DNA from: Candidatus Koribacter versatilis Ellin345
GTDB lineage: Bacteria; Acidobacteriota; Terriglobia; Terriglobales; Acidobacteriaceae
Direction: 5' to 3'
Length of the DNA: 64,000 nt
NCBI RefSeq assembly: GCF_000014005.1
Contig: NC_008009.1
Location: forward strand, 806,001-870,000
A program made the position numbers and the translations under genes. Below, one piece after another: positions 55,071 to 63,836 of the stretch; the first letter of the stretch is position 1, and each line of letters begins with the position of its first letter. The notes below the pieces were generated by a model. It saw only the letters and a program-made list of their open reading frames with translations, searched no databases and had not been told where the DNA came from.

Positions 55071-55781
55071 GTGAACCGTCTTCTCCAACTAGCAGCTCTT
55101 TCCTTCGCTCTACTCTCTGTCGCCTACGCCCAGGAAGCCGACCAGCACGACATGGCCAACATGTCGGACGATGGCATGTCGATGCACGAGATGCACATGA
55201 GCGCGCACATGCGTATGACCACCCTGCGGTCGCCCGCCTCCGGCGACCAGCAGCGTGCCGACGCCATTGCGCTCGCCGCCAAAAATGTCATGTCGCGATA
55301 CACCGATTATCGCCGGGCCGAGGCCGATGGCTTTAAGCCCTTCCATCCCGAGTTCAAGCAGCCGATGTACCACTTCACCAACGGCAGCTATGCCATCGAG
55401 GCCCAATTCAAGTTCAACCCCGACCACCCGACGTCGCTGCTCTACGAGCCCACCAAGGACGGCTACCGTCTCGTCGGCGTCATGTACACCGCGCCTTTCC
55501 GCTTCACCGAAGACCAACTCAACCAGCGCGCGCCGTTGAGCATCGCGCAATGGCACATGCACACAAACCTGTGCATTCCACCGTGGAATGGCTGGTCGGA
55601 CATCACCGGCGCCCACCCGAAATTCGGGCTAAATGGCTCCATTTCCGACGAAAAAGCCTGCACCGCCGCCGGAGGCACCTTCCGCGATCACGTTTTTGGC
55701 TGGATGGTACACGTCTATCCGAACGAGGCCGACCAGTCCCAGATCTGGTCGGTCGAACGGCAGATGTCGCACACCCACTAA
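55071..55781 (+). CDS. exported His/Met-rich unknown protein
   Basis: Protein of 236 residues. GTG 55071 follows GAGG by 6 bases; signal peptide about 1-20 (ALLSVAYAQ). Residues about 23-50 are a low-complexity His/Met/Asp segment (DQHDMANM, MSMHEMHMSAHMRM) that could bind copper or other metals. The folded part has HFTNGSYAIEAQF, WHMHTNLCIPPWNG and WMVHVYPNEADQ. No family recognised. Confidence 0.75.
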   Translation: MNRLLQLAALSFALLSVAYAQEADQHDMANMSDDGMSMHEMHMSAHMRMTTLRSPASGDQQRADAIALAAKNVMSRYTDYRRAEADGFKPFHPEFKQPMYHFTNGSYAIEAQFKFNPDHPTSLLYEPTKDGYRLVGVMYTAPFRFTEDQLNQRAPLSIAQWHMHTNLCIPPWNGWSDITGAHPKFGLNGSISDEKACTAAGGTFRDHVFGWMVHVYPNEADQSQIWSVERQMSHTH

Positions 55782-55838
55782 AGTAACAGCGGAATTTCGC
55801 GGGAAGTCTGGTAGATTGATGGTGGTTGTTTCCCACCT

Positions 55839-56003
55839 ATGTTCAGACTTCTCAAGCTTAGTTTCGCGATGTTGCTGCTGTCGATAGCGCTGCCCGTCTT
55901 GGCAAGTCCGCTAGCGCCGCCTCCTCCGAAAAAGGCCGGTAAGCAGCGCCACAGCCGCACGATTCCGGCACGCCACAACGCCGGCCGTCCCATGCACGCG
56001 TAG
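55839..56003 (+). CDS. 54-aa exported microprotein
   Basis: ATG 55839 to TAG 56003. A clear signal peptide (LLKLSFAMLLLSIALPVLAS) is followed by a Pro/Lys/Arg/His-rich mature part of about 30 residues (PPPPKKAGKQRHSRT). It lies just downstream of the His/Met-rich gene and tail-to-tail with the lipoprotein gene. Coding status rests on the signal peptide and position only. Confidence 0.5.
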   Translation: MFRLLKLSFAMLLLSIALPVLASPLAPPPPKKAGKQRHSRTIPARHNAGRPMHA

Positions 56004-56008
56004 ACGCG

Positions 56009-57538
56009 CTACGACTTCGGCATCGCTCCAAATTTTTCCAATACATTCGTCGTGATCTGCTGCATCGCCGCGCTCGTCGCCGCCGGTCTCGCATGGTACG
56101 ACACGAATGGCTCCAGCCCCCACGACCACCGCATTGACGACGCTTCAAACACAATCGCTCCGCTCGATGCCTGGTACCACGTCATGTCGGCGTTGCGGTT
56201 GTAGAGCACTCCGAGTGCGATGACCACCGCCGGTGACTGCGCCACAATGTTAAGGTTCGCCGGACCAAAGCCCAGGTCGGAATCCATCTCGCCATCCACC
56301 ACCAGCGGAACGTGCGAACCGTTTTCAAGTCCGGTATTGGCGAACACCCATGAGCTCGCATCGCTTACCACGAGGTCCGCGGGTGTATAGAGAGAGCCGT
56401 TGTACATCGCGCCGAGCACACGTTGCTCGGGATTGCTCACGGGCTCATCCCTCCACCGCACCGTGGTCAACGACTCGGTTGTAGAACTCGACGCATCTGG
56501 GTCCGTCGCTGCCGATCGGTAGCAGACGACGGTTTGGTTAGCAGCGCTCGAAACCGAACTCGGCTGCAGTCGGATCTGCCAGAACATCTCGTTGCCGGTG
56601 AAGAATCCAAGGTTCGTCCCGCCATCTCGTGCGGCCGTGATGTGGTCGCGCATTTCTTTTGTCCAGTACTCAGGATGCCCACCCGTAATGAACGCCTTGT
56701 ACTGTCCGAACTTGATTGTGCCCGCATTAAGCTCGACGTCGGTTGTGTACGTCATGTCCCACCCGTGCTTCTCCAGGAACCGAATCATGTCCAGATCGTG
56801 CAGCAGCAGGTCGCCATCGCCCGGCTCCACAATGCCGATGAAAGGCCGGTTCAACGACACTTTTACCGCTGCGACTGTGTCCGTGCTGTTGAAGTCGTAC
56901 AGGCTCTTTCCGCCCCACGCGTTGTAGGCCTCGTAGGTGAAGAACGGAATGTTATAGAGAAGGTCGGAGTGCGTCGTCGGGTCCGTGACCACGAACACGA
57001 TGTAGGTTTGCAGGTTCGTATCCGTGGTGGTCGCCTTGGCAAGATACGCGCCGCTCGCCCACTCCCCTCCTGTTTGCAGCGTATAGCTCGATGTCCAGTT
57101 GCACTCCACCAAGCCTGTTGTCGGATCCATCGTGGGCTGCGTCTGCTCGGTTCCAGTCAGCGTTACCGGATCAAGCACCGAGCGTCCTCCTTTGCCGCCG
57201 TACCAACCCATGCGAAAGACTTGCAGCGTGTACGACGAGCTCGTCGTACTGATCAGGAAGTTGATTGTGCCGCCCCGCGCAACGCTGGGCGCAGACGCAT
57301 ACCCCTCGATCTGATGAATCGCCGCCTTCGTGATCTGCCAGTCCGTAGTACCAGTCTTCTGGTTCTCTTCGAAAACCGTAGGAGGCGGTGTTCCGCCGCC
57401 GCCTCCACCGCCACCGTTTCCGCCGCCTCCGGAGCCACCCGAGGACCCACAACCTTGCAGAGCAGCACAAAGCAGAACCATTGCGAGACTGAGAAGAAAG
57501 AATCGTGCGCGATTAGCGCGACCACGAAGTCGGCCCAT
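56009..57538 (-). CDS. lipoprotein with DMFase large-subunit-like domain
   Basis: Surface or periplasmic lipoprotein of 509 residues. Lipobox LQGC at about residue 30, then a Gly/Ser-rich linker (about 31-52), then a domain resembling the C-terminal part of the N,N-dimethylformamidase large subunit: FRMGWYGGKGGR, FFTYEAYNAWGGKSLYDF, FITGGHPEYWT and FFTGNEMFWQIR. No amidase activity can be claimed. Oriented against the microprotein gene; the nearest upstream gene ends 135 bases away. Confidence 0.75.
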   Translation of the reverse strand: MGRLRGRANRARFFLLSLAMVLLCAALQGCGSSGGSGGGGNGGGGGGGGTPPPTVFEENQKTGTTDWQITKAAIHQIEGYASAPSVARGGTINFLISTTSSSYTLQVFRMGWYGGKGGRSVLDPVTLTGTEQTQPTMDPTTGLVECNWTSSYTLQTGGEWASGAYLAKATTTDTNLQTYIVFVVTDPTTHSDLLYNIPFFTYEAYNAWGGKSLYDFNSTDTVAAVKVSLNRPFIGIVEPGDGDLLLHDLDMIRFLEKHGWDMTYTTDVELNAGTIKFGQYKAFITGGHPEYWTKEMRDHITAARDGGTNLGFFTGNEMFWQIRLQPSSVSSAANQTVVCYRSAATDPDASSSTTESLTTVRWRDEPVSNPEQRVLGAMYNGSLYTPADLVVSDASSWVFANTGLENGSHVPLVVDGEMDSDLGFGPANLNIVAQSPAVVIALGVLYNRNADMTWYQASSGAIVFEASSMRWSWGLEPFVSYHARPAATSAAMQQITTNVLEKFGAMPKS

Positions 57539-57671
57539 AAGTCCTGTCTTATTGTGATTAGGAAGACGACTAAATTTACTTCGTGGAGCTACCGGTGACT
57601 AGAGCACATTCCGGCACCAGGTCCACGTCGGTGAACCGAGATGACAATTTCGTAAACGAGCCGCTCTCTCC

Positions 57672-57711
57672 TGTCATTGCGAGGAGCGCGCAGCGCGGCG
57701 AGGAGATTTGC
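57672..57711. repeat. TCATTGCGAGGAG-type dispersed repeat
   Basis: TGTCATTGCGAGGAG followed by CGCAGCGCGGCGAGGAG. This core is known to me as a common intergenic repeat in many bacterial and metagenomic genomes. The 3' end and stop codon of the DNA glycosylase gene (57674) lie inside it. Confidence 0.6.
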
Positions 57712-58429
57712 TCTTCGCGGCCATCTTCTTTTTCGCCGGAGTCTTTGCCTTCGCTCTTTCTTCTGCCGCCGGCTTGCATGTCTCGCAAGCTCGCCACATG
57801 TACCAGGCCGCCACGCTGCGATACGGCTTGTACACCTCACCGAGCGCCATCAACTCTTTCGGCTTCGGCATCTCGATCCCGTGCAAATACCCATATCCCT
57901 TGCGCACGCCGAGATCGTCAACCGGCCACACATCTTTGCGGAAGAGGTTGAACAGCAGGATCATCTCCACCGTCCAGCGCCCGATCCCGCGCACCTGCGT
58001 CAGGTGATTGATGATTTCGTCATCGCTCATCTTCTTCATCGTCGCGATGTCCGGCACCGTCCCATCGATCGTCTTCGCCGCCAGATCTTTGACCGATTTC
58101 GTTTTGTTCCCTGAAAGTCCCGCCGAGCGCAGCGTCTCATCCGGTGTCGCCAGCAGTTGCTCCGGCGTGGGGAAGGGAAGCGCTTTACCATGACGCGTGT
58201 CATGCGTCGGCGTGTCCGGTGGAAAGTAAAGTGCCTTCACGCGATTCAGAATCGTTGCCGCCGCTTTGCCCGAGAGCTGCTGATACACGATCGACTCCAT
58301 CAGCGCCTCGAAGACGTTTTGCATGTAATTCGGCTTGATCGCGCACGGCGGACACTTGGCGATCAGCTTCGCCAGTTTCTTGTCCACCTTCGACAGGTGT
58401 GCGATGGCTTTCTCGTGACGGTCGCTCAT
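57674..58429 (-). CDS. AlkA-type DNA-3-methyladenine glycosylase
   Basis: HhH-GPD base-excision repair enzyme of 251 residues removing alkylated bases. Helix-hairpin-helix VRGIGRWTVEMILLF and catalytic Asp in WPVDDLGVRKG are intact; N-terminal YQQLSGKAAATI is typical. The last 25 residues are a Lys/Arg/Ala tail (AKAKTPAKKKMAAKSKS) whose final codons and stop come from a dispersed repeat, so the tail is probably not conserved. Start overlaps recX stop (ATGA). Confidence 0.9.
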   Translation of the reverse strand: MSDRHEKAIAHLSKVDKKLAKLIAKCPPCAIKPNYMQNVFEALMESIVYQQLSGKAAATILNRVKALYFPPDTPTHDTRHGKALPFPTPEQLLATPDETLRSAGLSGNKTKSVKDLAAKTIDGTVPDIATMKKMSDDEIINHLTQVRGIGRWTVEMILLFNLFRKDVWPVDDLGVRKGYGYLHGIEMPKPKELMALGEVYKPYRSVAAWYMWRACETCKPAAEERAKAKTPAKKKMAAKSKSPRRAARSSQ

Positions 58430-58992
58430 TCGTTCTCCGGTGTCTCCGTTGCCTCTGCGGCTTCCGCTTCCAGTGCCGCTAAAATCTCGGCGTCGGCCTT
58501 CATCCCATTCAGCACGCGGTACGCACTGCGGCTGCTGAATCCCGCTCGCAGCAGCGTCCGGAAGATCCTCGCCGCAGCTTTCTGATCTTTCGGATCCAGC
58601 GGCTTGATCCTCTTCCTTTGCACAAATTTTTTCGCCAGTTCGACCTCGTCGGTGTCGCCATAGGTCGTTTTCATTGCGGCGTCGATCACATCGCCATGCA
58701 CGCCCCGCGCCTTCAGGTCCGTGGTAACCCGCAGTCGCCCGAACTTCTGATTTTCCTTTCGATTGTTGGAATACGTCTCGGCGTAGCGCGCGTCGTTGAG
58801 ATACTTTTGCTGCTTCAGCCGCTCGATGACCGCTTCCACCATGCGGTCACCGTCTTCCTGATGTGCCACCTTCGGACGCATGAGCCGCTTCATCTCAGCA
58901 ACGGAGCGCATCCGGCGGCCTAGCGCCCCAATAGCGTACTCATACAGCGATTCCTCGGTGTAATCCTTACGGGCTGGGCGTTTGAAAGCCAC
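58426..58992 (-). CDS. recX: RecX recombination regulator
   Basis: RecA-inhibitor protein of 188 residues, three-helix repeats (YEYAIGALGRRMRSVAEMKRLM, YLNDARYAETYSNNR, YRVLNGMKADAEILAALEA). GTG 58992 (VAFKRPARKDYTEE) matches the family start; ATG 59055 would add 21 residues encoded by the inverted repeat at 59041-59117 and is rejected. Coupled to the glycosylase gene by a four-base overlap, a DNA-repair pair. Confidence 0.9.
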   Translation of the reverse strand: MAFKRPARKDYTEESLYEYAIGALGRRMRSVAEMKRLMRPKVAHQEDGDRMVEAVIERLKQQKYLNDARYAETYSNNRKENQKFGRLRVTTDLKARGVHGDVIDAAMKTTYGDTDEVELAKKFVQRKRIKPLDPKDQKAAARIFRTLLRAGFSSRSAYRVLNGMKADAEILAALEAEAAEATETPENE

Positions 58993-59040
58993 GGCGCTAG
59001 TGTAGCGGAAGGCGTACAAAAAGCGAAAGGTTAAATCCAT

Positions 59041-59117
59041 AAACACGAAGGGCACGAAGGAAACGAAGGTTTCACTGCAACTCAGAAATCCTTCGTGTAC
59101 TTCGTGCCCTTCGTGTT
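59041..59117. repeat. long inverted repeat between recX and pilT
   Basis: Left arm 59041-59069 and right arm 59089-59117 are about 28 bases each with about 3 mismatches and a 19-base loop; both are built of CACGAAGG/CCTTCGTG units. It lies between the pilT 3' end and recX start on the minus strand and can form a long hairpin. This type of CACGAAGG repeat is frequent in intergenic DNA of several phyla. Confidence 0.6.
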
Positions 59118-59131
59118 GAAAGGTTTTGCTT

Positions 59132-60283
59132 TTATCGTCCCGGGCCCTGCCCGCCGCCGAATCCGGTGGTGAATCCGTGCTGCTGCATCTCTTCTCGAGC
59201 GGCTTCTGCCGTACCCGAAATACCCTGAACCCGCAGCTTGAAGTCGTCGGGGTTCGACGCGTTTTCGAGCGCGGTGTCGTAGGTGATCAGGCCCTGTGTG
59301 TAGAGGTCGTAGAGCGACTGGTCGAAGGTCTGCATGCCGTACTGCGAAGTGCCGGCCGCCAGTGCTTCGCGGATGCTGCGTGTCTTTTCCGGAACGATGA
59401 TCGCTTCGCGGATATAAGCCGTAGAGATAAGCACTTCGGCCGCAGGCACTCGGCCCGCACCATCGGCGCGGCGCATCAGGCGTTGGCTGATGATCGCGCG
59501 CATCGTCGCCGCTAATTGCAAACGAATCTGTTTCTGTTCCGGCGGCGGGAAGACCGAAATAATACGGTTAATGGTTTCCACCGCGTCTAGCGTATGCAAC
59601 GTGCTGAACACCATGTGACCGGTTTCAGCCGCGTGCAGTGCAGTCTGGATCGTTTCCAGGTCGCGCATTTCGCCGACGAGAATCACGTCAGGATCCTGAC
59701 GCAAGCTGGCGCGCAGCGCCGACGCGAAACTCGGCGTATCCACTTCCACTTCGCGCTGGTTGACGAACCCCTTCTTATCGCGATGCAGAAATTCGATCGG
59801 GTCCTCAATCGTGATGATGTGTTCCGGCCGCGTCGAGTTGATTCGGTCGATCATGGCGGCCAGGGTCGTCGACTTACCGGAACCAGTGACGCCCGTTACC
59901 AGCACCAATCCACGCTGCTCGTCGCAAATTCCTTCGATAATGCGAGGCAGGTAAAGCTCGTCGAGGCTGCGGATCTTCGTCGGAATCACGCGCAGTACCA
60001 CGCCGACATTGCCGCGCTGCTGGAAGACGTTCACACGGAAGCGTCCGAGGCCGGCCACACCGTAGGCCATATCGAGTTCGGCGTTCTCCTTGAACTTTTG
60101 CTTCTGCCGGTTCGACATCATGCTGAACGCCATATTCAGCATGTCTTCGGCGGAGATACGCGGTTGATCGGTGAGGGGGACCAGCTCGCCATCGATGCGG
60201 ATGTGCGGATAGTTGCCGACCTTGAGGTGTAAGTCGGAAGCCTTTCGCTCCATCGCAATACGAAGCAGGTCATCAATATGCAT
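59132..60283 (-). CDS. pilT: type IV pilus retraction ATPase PilT
   Basis: Cytoplasmic hexameric motor of 383 residues for twitching motility. N-terminal SDLHLKVGNYPHIRIDGEL, Walker A GVTGSGKSTT, IEDPIEFLH, Walker B VILVGEMRDLET and His-box TLHTLDAVETINRI are present. A Gly-rich C-terminal tail (GFGGGQGPGR) follows. Pairs functionally with the PilU-like gene at 41883 and with the MglA gene at the right edge. Confidence 0.95.
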   Translation of the reverse strand: MHIDDLLRIAMERKASDLHLKVGNYPHIRIDGELVPLTDQPRISAEDMLNMAFSMMSNRQKQKFKENAELDMAYGVAGLGRFRVNVFQQRGNVGVVLRVIPTKIRSLDELYLPRIIEGICDEQRGLVLVTGVTGSGKSTTLAAMIDRINSTRPEHIITIEDPIEFLHRDKKGFVNQREVEVDTPSFASALRASLRQDPDVILVGEMRDLETIQTALHAAETGHMVFSTLHTLDAVETINRIISVFPPPEQKQIRLQLAATMRAIISQRLMRRADGAGRVPAAEVLISTAYIREAIIVPEKTRSIREALAAGTSQYGMQTFDQSLYDLYTQGLITYDTALENASNPDDFKLRVQGISGTAEAAREEMQQHGFTTGFGGGQGPGR

Positions 60284-60475
60284 GGGTTCTTCCTAGCGGC
60301 CAGAGTGGCTGAGTGTCAGCGAAGTTACCATCTTGTTTGGGGGAAAGCAATCGGGGAAAGCCATGGTTAACGTAGGAAACACCCCGGTGGGGAAGGCCAA
60401 GGCGCCCTGGTTGCTGTTAAGCACCTTGCCACGGCACGTCCGACCCATTCCCATAGGAGAATTTGGGATGAATTT

Positions 60476-61480
60476 CTACGATTTTGGCTTTTGGGCGTAA
60501 TACCCGGCGCGGGTCTGGATCTTATAGCCTTCCTTCGTCCGGATCTCGAGTTTCCGGAAGCTGCCATCCAAAGCACGGTTCGTCGGCGTATAGCCAATGT
60601 TGTACTGGCTGCGCATTTCTGCTGCGATCTGGTCGAAGGCTTCCTTCACCTTCTTTTCGTTGTTGCCGACCTCGATCATCCGGCCGCCGGTTTCCTGCGC
60701 CAATTTCTTCATCTCGTGATCGCCGCTATACCCGAACCCACCGTAGAATCCCCGGTCCGCGATCAGCAGCACGTACACAATTGCGTCGGCTTTCTGCGCC
60801 GATTCAATGGCATCGTGGATTTTCAGCCGGCTGCCCTCGTCCTCGCCGTCGGTAAGGACAATCATCGCCTTGCGACCAACCTCGTTCTTCAGCTTCTCTT
60901 CCGCCGCCAGGTAGATCGCGTCATACAGCACCGTGCCGCCTCGGCACGATGACGGCAACGGCCCGCCGCCCAATCCTGGCGCCCCGCCGCACGGAGGTGC
61001 GTTGATCTTCACCTTATTCAGCGCCACTCGCAATTGATGCGCCGAGTTTGTAAAGTCCTGCACCAGGTCCGCATCCAGATCGAAGTTGATCACGAACGCC
61101 AAGTCCTTCTTCTGAAGGACCTCCGCCAAGAACGCTGCGCCGATGTCCTGCTCCATCGGAAGCACCATGCGCTGGCTGCCGCTCGTATCAATCAATATTC
61201 CCAATGTCAGCGGCAGATCGGTATTCGCATTGAAGTACTTGATGGTCTGGGGCTTGCCGTCTTCGAAAACCTGGAACTCGTCTTTCGTCAGGTTGGGAAT
61301 GAGCGTGCCGTGTTTGTCCTTCACATTGAAGAACAGGTTCACCACGTTCACGTTCGACTTAAACGTTGGCAGGTTCTGGTCGTCTTGGTTGACCGGCTGA
61401 TCGTCCGCCTGGGCCGCCGCTATCCCGACGAGTGCTGCAAGAAACAGCATCAAACTCAGTGTCGGACGAATCCGTTTCAT
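60476..61480 (-). CDS. VWFA-related Acidobacterial-domain protein
   Basis: Exported protein of 334 residues. Signal peptide ends near AAAQA; a conserved FxVKDKHGTLIPNLTKDEFQVFEDG start precedes a VWA domain with intact MIDAS (LIDTSGSQ), LTDGEDEGS and a terminal QYNIGYTPTN block. ATG 61480 follows GGAG. Divergent from the paralogue at 61578, 97 bases apart. Function unknown; adhesion or secretion-linked. Confidence 0.9.
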   Translation of the reverse strand: MKRIRPTLSLMLFLAALVGIAAAQADDQPVNQDDQNLPTFKSNVNVVNLFFNVKDKHGTLIPNLTKDEFQVFEDGKPQTIKYFNANTDLPLTLGILIDTSGSQRMVLPMEQDIGAAFLAEVLQKKDLAFVINFDLDADLVQDFTNSAHQLRVALNKVKINAPPCGGAPGLGGGPLPSSCRGGTVLYDAIYLAAEEKLKNEVGRKAMIVLTDGEDEGSRLKIHDAIESAQKADAIVYVLLIADRGFYGGFGYSGDHEMKKLAQETGGRMIEVGNNEKKVKEAFDQIAAEMRSQYNIGYTPTNRALDGSFRKLEIRTKEGYKIQTRAGYYAQKPKS

Positions 61481-61577
61481 ATTCTCCAATCCGAAAGCCG
61501 CCTTGCGTAGTCTATATTGTAGGTTCTACTCACGTATGGATGCGAAATCGGCGAATCCAATGCAATGAGGCTGGGAA

Positions 61578-62912
61578 ATGCGATTCACAAGACTTCTTAC
61601 CACCTTGGTGACTGCTCTCTTCCTGTCGTGCTCTTTGGCCGCCTTCGCGCAATCGCAACAGCCCTTGCCTGACGGCCCGGTCCCGCAACAAAACGTTCCA
61701 CCCGAGCCGACACCTGTTCCGCCTCCTGCAGAAACGCCGAAGAGTGCTCCTACTCCCACTTCGACGAAACCCGTGGACCAAAGTGAGCCCGTATACGCCC
61801 CTGGCGTGCAGCCAAGCCAGACGACCCCGATTCAAACCGTCCCACAAGGCCAGGCTCCGAACACTCCCGGCAGCGGCAGTGACGAACTCGCTTATCGCAT
61901 CTCCGTCGAAGTCAACTTCGTCCCTGTGCCGGTTACCGTGAAAGACGACGATGGCCACCTCGTCCAGGGCCTGCTCCGGCGCGACTTCGCAGTCTTCGAA
62001 AACGGTGTTGAACAGAACATCTCATTCTTCAGCAGCGACCCGTTCCCGCTCTCCGCAGCCGTCGTCCTCGACCTCGGCATGCCCGACAGTACGGTGCGTA
62101 AGGTGAAAGAAACTCTCAGCGCTCTCGACGGCGCTTTCGGCCCCTACGACGAAGTCTCGGTCTTCACTTACGGCAACACCGTCCACAAAGAACAGGACTT
62201 CACCAACTCTGATGTCCTGATGCGCACCCTCAAGTTCCTACGCATCGCGGCCCGCGGCGAGAACACCGGTGTCCCGGTCACCAGCGGCCCAATGGCCTCC
62301 GGCCCTACCATCAACGGTAAGCCTGCGATCGAAGGTACTCCCCACGTCCAGTCCGTGCAGCAGCCGTCGCGTGTGATGAACGACGCCATTCTCATGGCTG
62401 CCAACGACCTCGCGCAGCGTGCGCCGAACCACCGCAAGGTGATCTTCGTCATCAGCGATGGCGCCGAGAAGGGAAGCCACTCCAGCTATAGCGACGTCAT
62501 GCGCGTGCTCCTGTCCAAGGAGGTCGCGGTATACGGTATCGGCGTCGGTTCGGCCTCCGCTCCGGTCTACGGACAAGCCAATCGCATTCACATTCCCGGA
62601 CTGGGCACCGGCAATATCCTCTATCGCTACGCCAACGCAACCGGCGGCGACGTCTTCAGCGAGGCCGGACGCGACGCAATCGAGTCCGCCTACCAGCAGG
62701 TCACGCTGCAGGCCCGCAACCAATACACTCTGGGCTACAACACGCGCGTTTCGCCGGTTAGCACCAGGCGCAACATCGAGGTACGGGTGCATCGCCCCGG
62801 CCTGAAGGTTTTCGCCAAGGAGAGCTACTACCCACTGCCGCCGGCACCGCAAAAGCCGGGTGCTCCCGCGACGCAGCAACCACCACCCGCGCAGCAATCG
62901 CCAACGCAATAG
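61578..62912 (+). CDS. VWFA-related protein with degenerate MIDAS
   Basis: Exported protein of 444 residues. After a signal peptide there is a Pro/Thr/Gln linker of about 70 residues, then the same motif order as its divergent neighbour (VPVTVKDDDGHLVQGLLRRDFAVFENG ... LQARNQYTLGYNTR). The MIDAS region reads VVLDLGMPDS, so the DxSxS metal triad is missing. A Pro/Gln-rich tail ends it. GAGGCTGGGA precedes ATG. Probably a divergent pair by duplication. Confidence 0.88.
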   Translation: MRFTRLLTTLVTALFLSCSLAAFAQSQQPLPDGPVPQQNVPPEPTPVPPPAETPKSAPTPTSTKPVDQSEPVYAPGVQPSQTTPIQTVPQGQAPNTPGSGSDELAYRISVEVNFVPVPVTVKDDDGHLVQGLLRRDFAVFENGVEQNISFFSSDPFPLSAAVVLDLGMPDSTVRKVKETLSALDGAFGPYDEVSVFTYGNTVHKEQDFTNSDVLMRTLKFLRIAARGENTGVPVTSGPMASGPTINGKPAIEGTPHVQSVQQPSRVMNDAILMAANDLAQRAPNHRKVIFVISDGAEKGSHSSYSDVMRVLLSKEVAVYGIGVGSASAPVYGQANRIHIPGLGTGNILYRYANATGGDVFSEAGRDAIESAYQQVTLQARNQYTLGYNTRVSPVSTRRNIEVRVHRPGLKVFAKESYYPLPPAPQKPGAPATQQPPPAQQSPTQ

Positions 62913-62919
62913 CTCGCGC

Positions 62920-63480
62920 TTATTTCTTCTTGGTTTCCGTCATCAGCACTCGATTCGTGCCGCCGTCGTGCACCTCGAGGTATCCGTCCTGCGACTGAGC
63001 GACAGTTACGCTCGGGAAGATGACTCCACCCAAGGGCGTTCCGTCCGCCGCTAGTTTCATTTCGAGAACCGCAAACGGATAAGTCTGGGTTTGGTCCTTG
63101 AGCCACTTCTCAAGCACGGAAGCCAGATGCTCTCCGACAAGGCTCAGTACCTGCGTCCCATCGTCGCGTTTACGCAGAAACGCAGCGTAGATCTTGCGGT
63201 TCGGCTGTCCTTGCACCTTGACCACTCCCTTGTCGCCCGCTTGGATCAGCTTCATGCCCGTGTCCGGATTCTGTTTCAGCGCGCTGAGCATTGCTGCTTT
63301 GTCGGCATCGGAAGTCAGCCCGTTCAATCGGATCTCGATGGTTCCCGAGCCCCCGCCCGAGGCTGCTTCGGCTGCGATTACCGTGGCGGTGTAAACCTGC
63401 GGTGCTTGCGCGTACGACAGCGTAGCGCCCAGCGCCAGAAGCACACACACATGTCCGACATTAGTAAAACGCTTCTTCAT
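62920..63480 (-). CDS. exported unknown protein
   Basis: Protein of 186 residues with signal peptide (VCVLLALGATLSYAQ). Beta-rich mature domain, with a Gly/Ser stretch (EAASGGGSGTIEIRLNG) and a KGVVKVQG / QVLSLVGEHLASVLEKW segment. Tail-to-tail with the VWFA gene, 7 bases apart. No family recognised; common type of small Acidobacterial secreted protein. Confidence 0.7.
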   Translation of the reverse strand: MKKRFTNVGHVCVLLALGATLSYAQAPQVYTATVIAAEAASGGGSGTIEIRLNGLTSDADKAAMLSALKQNPDTGMKLIQAGDKGVVKVQGQPNRKIYAAFLRKRDDGTQVLSLVGEHLASVLEKWLKDQTQTYPFAVLEMKLAADGTPLGGVIFPSVTVAQSQDGYLEVHDGGTNRVLMTETKKK

Positions 63481-63836
63481 AAGAACTCCGATGGAGCCGA
63501 ATTTGTTATGCGAGACTTGATACTAACGACCGCGTCTTGCGATAACTGGCAATTCTCCTAGTCTGGTTCGCGCCGCATGATTGGTGCGTAGCGCGGCTTC
63601 GGCGGGCCGTCAATGAATCATCTTTTCCGGGCTAGTTACACTGGGTGGAACCTTCGTAAGTTTGTGAGAGTATTCTGCGAATCAGCTTCTCTGTGGTATA
63701 AATCCTGATTAAGGATTCGTCCCCGCATTCGCTTGCAGTGTGCCGTTCTTCCGGACGCCCGTCTCCCCCGGTGCCGTATCCGGTTGGGTTTCCGGTACTG
63801 AGGCGAGTACGTGCGTCCACTTTCCGAGGCTGAGCT
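63481..63836. other. intergenic region, likely mglA promoter
   Basis: No credible gene; a weak 81-residue minus-strand frame is rejected. A TATAAAT (63697-63703) could be a -10 element, followed by a small hairpin AATCCT/AGGATT (63701-63717). GAGG at 63826-63829 serves the mglA TTG start. Confidence 0.45.
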
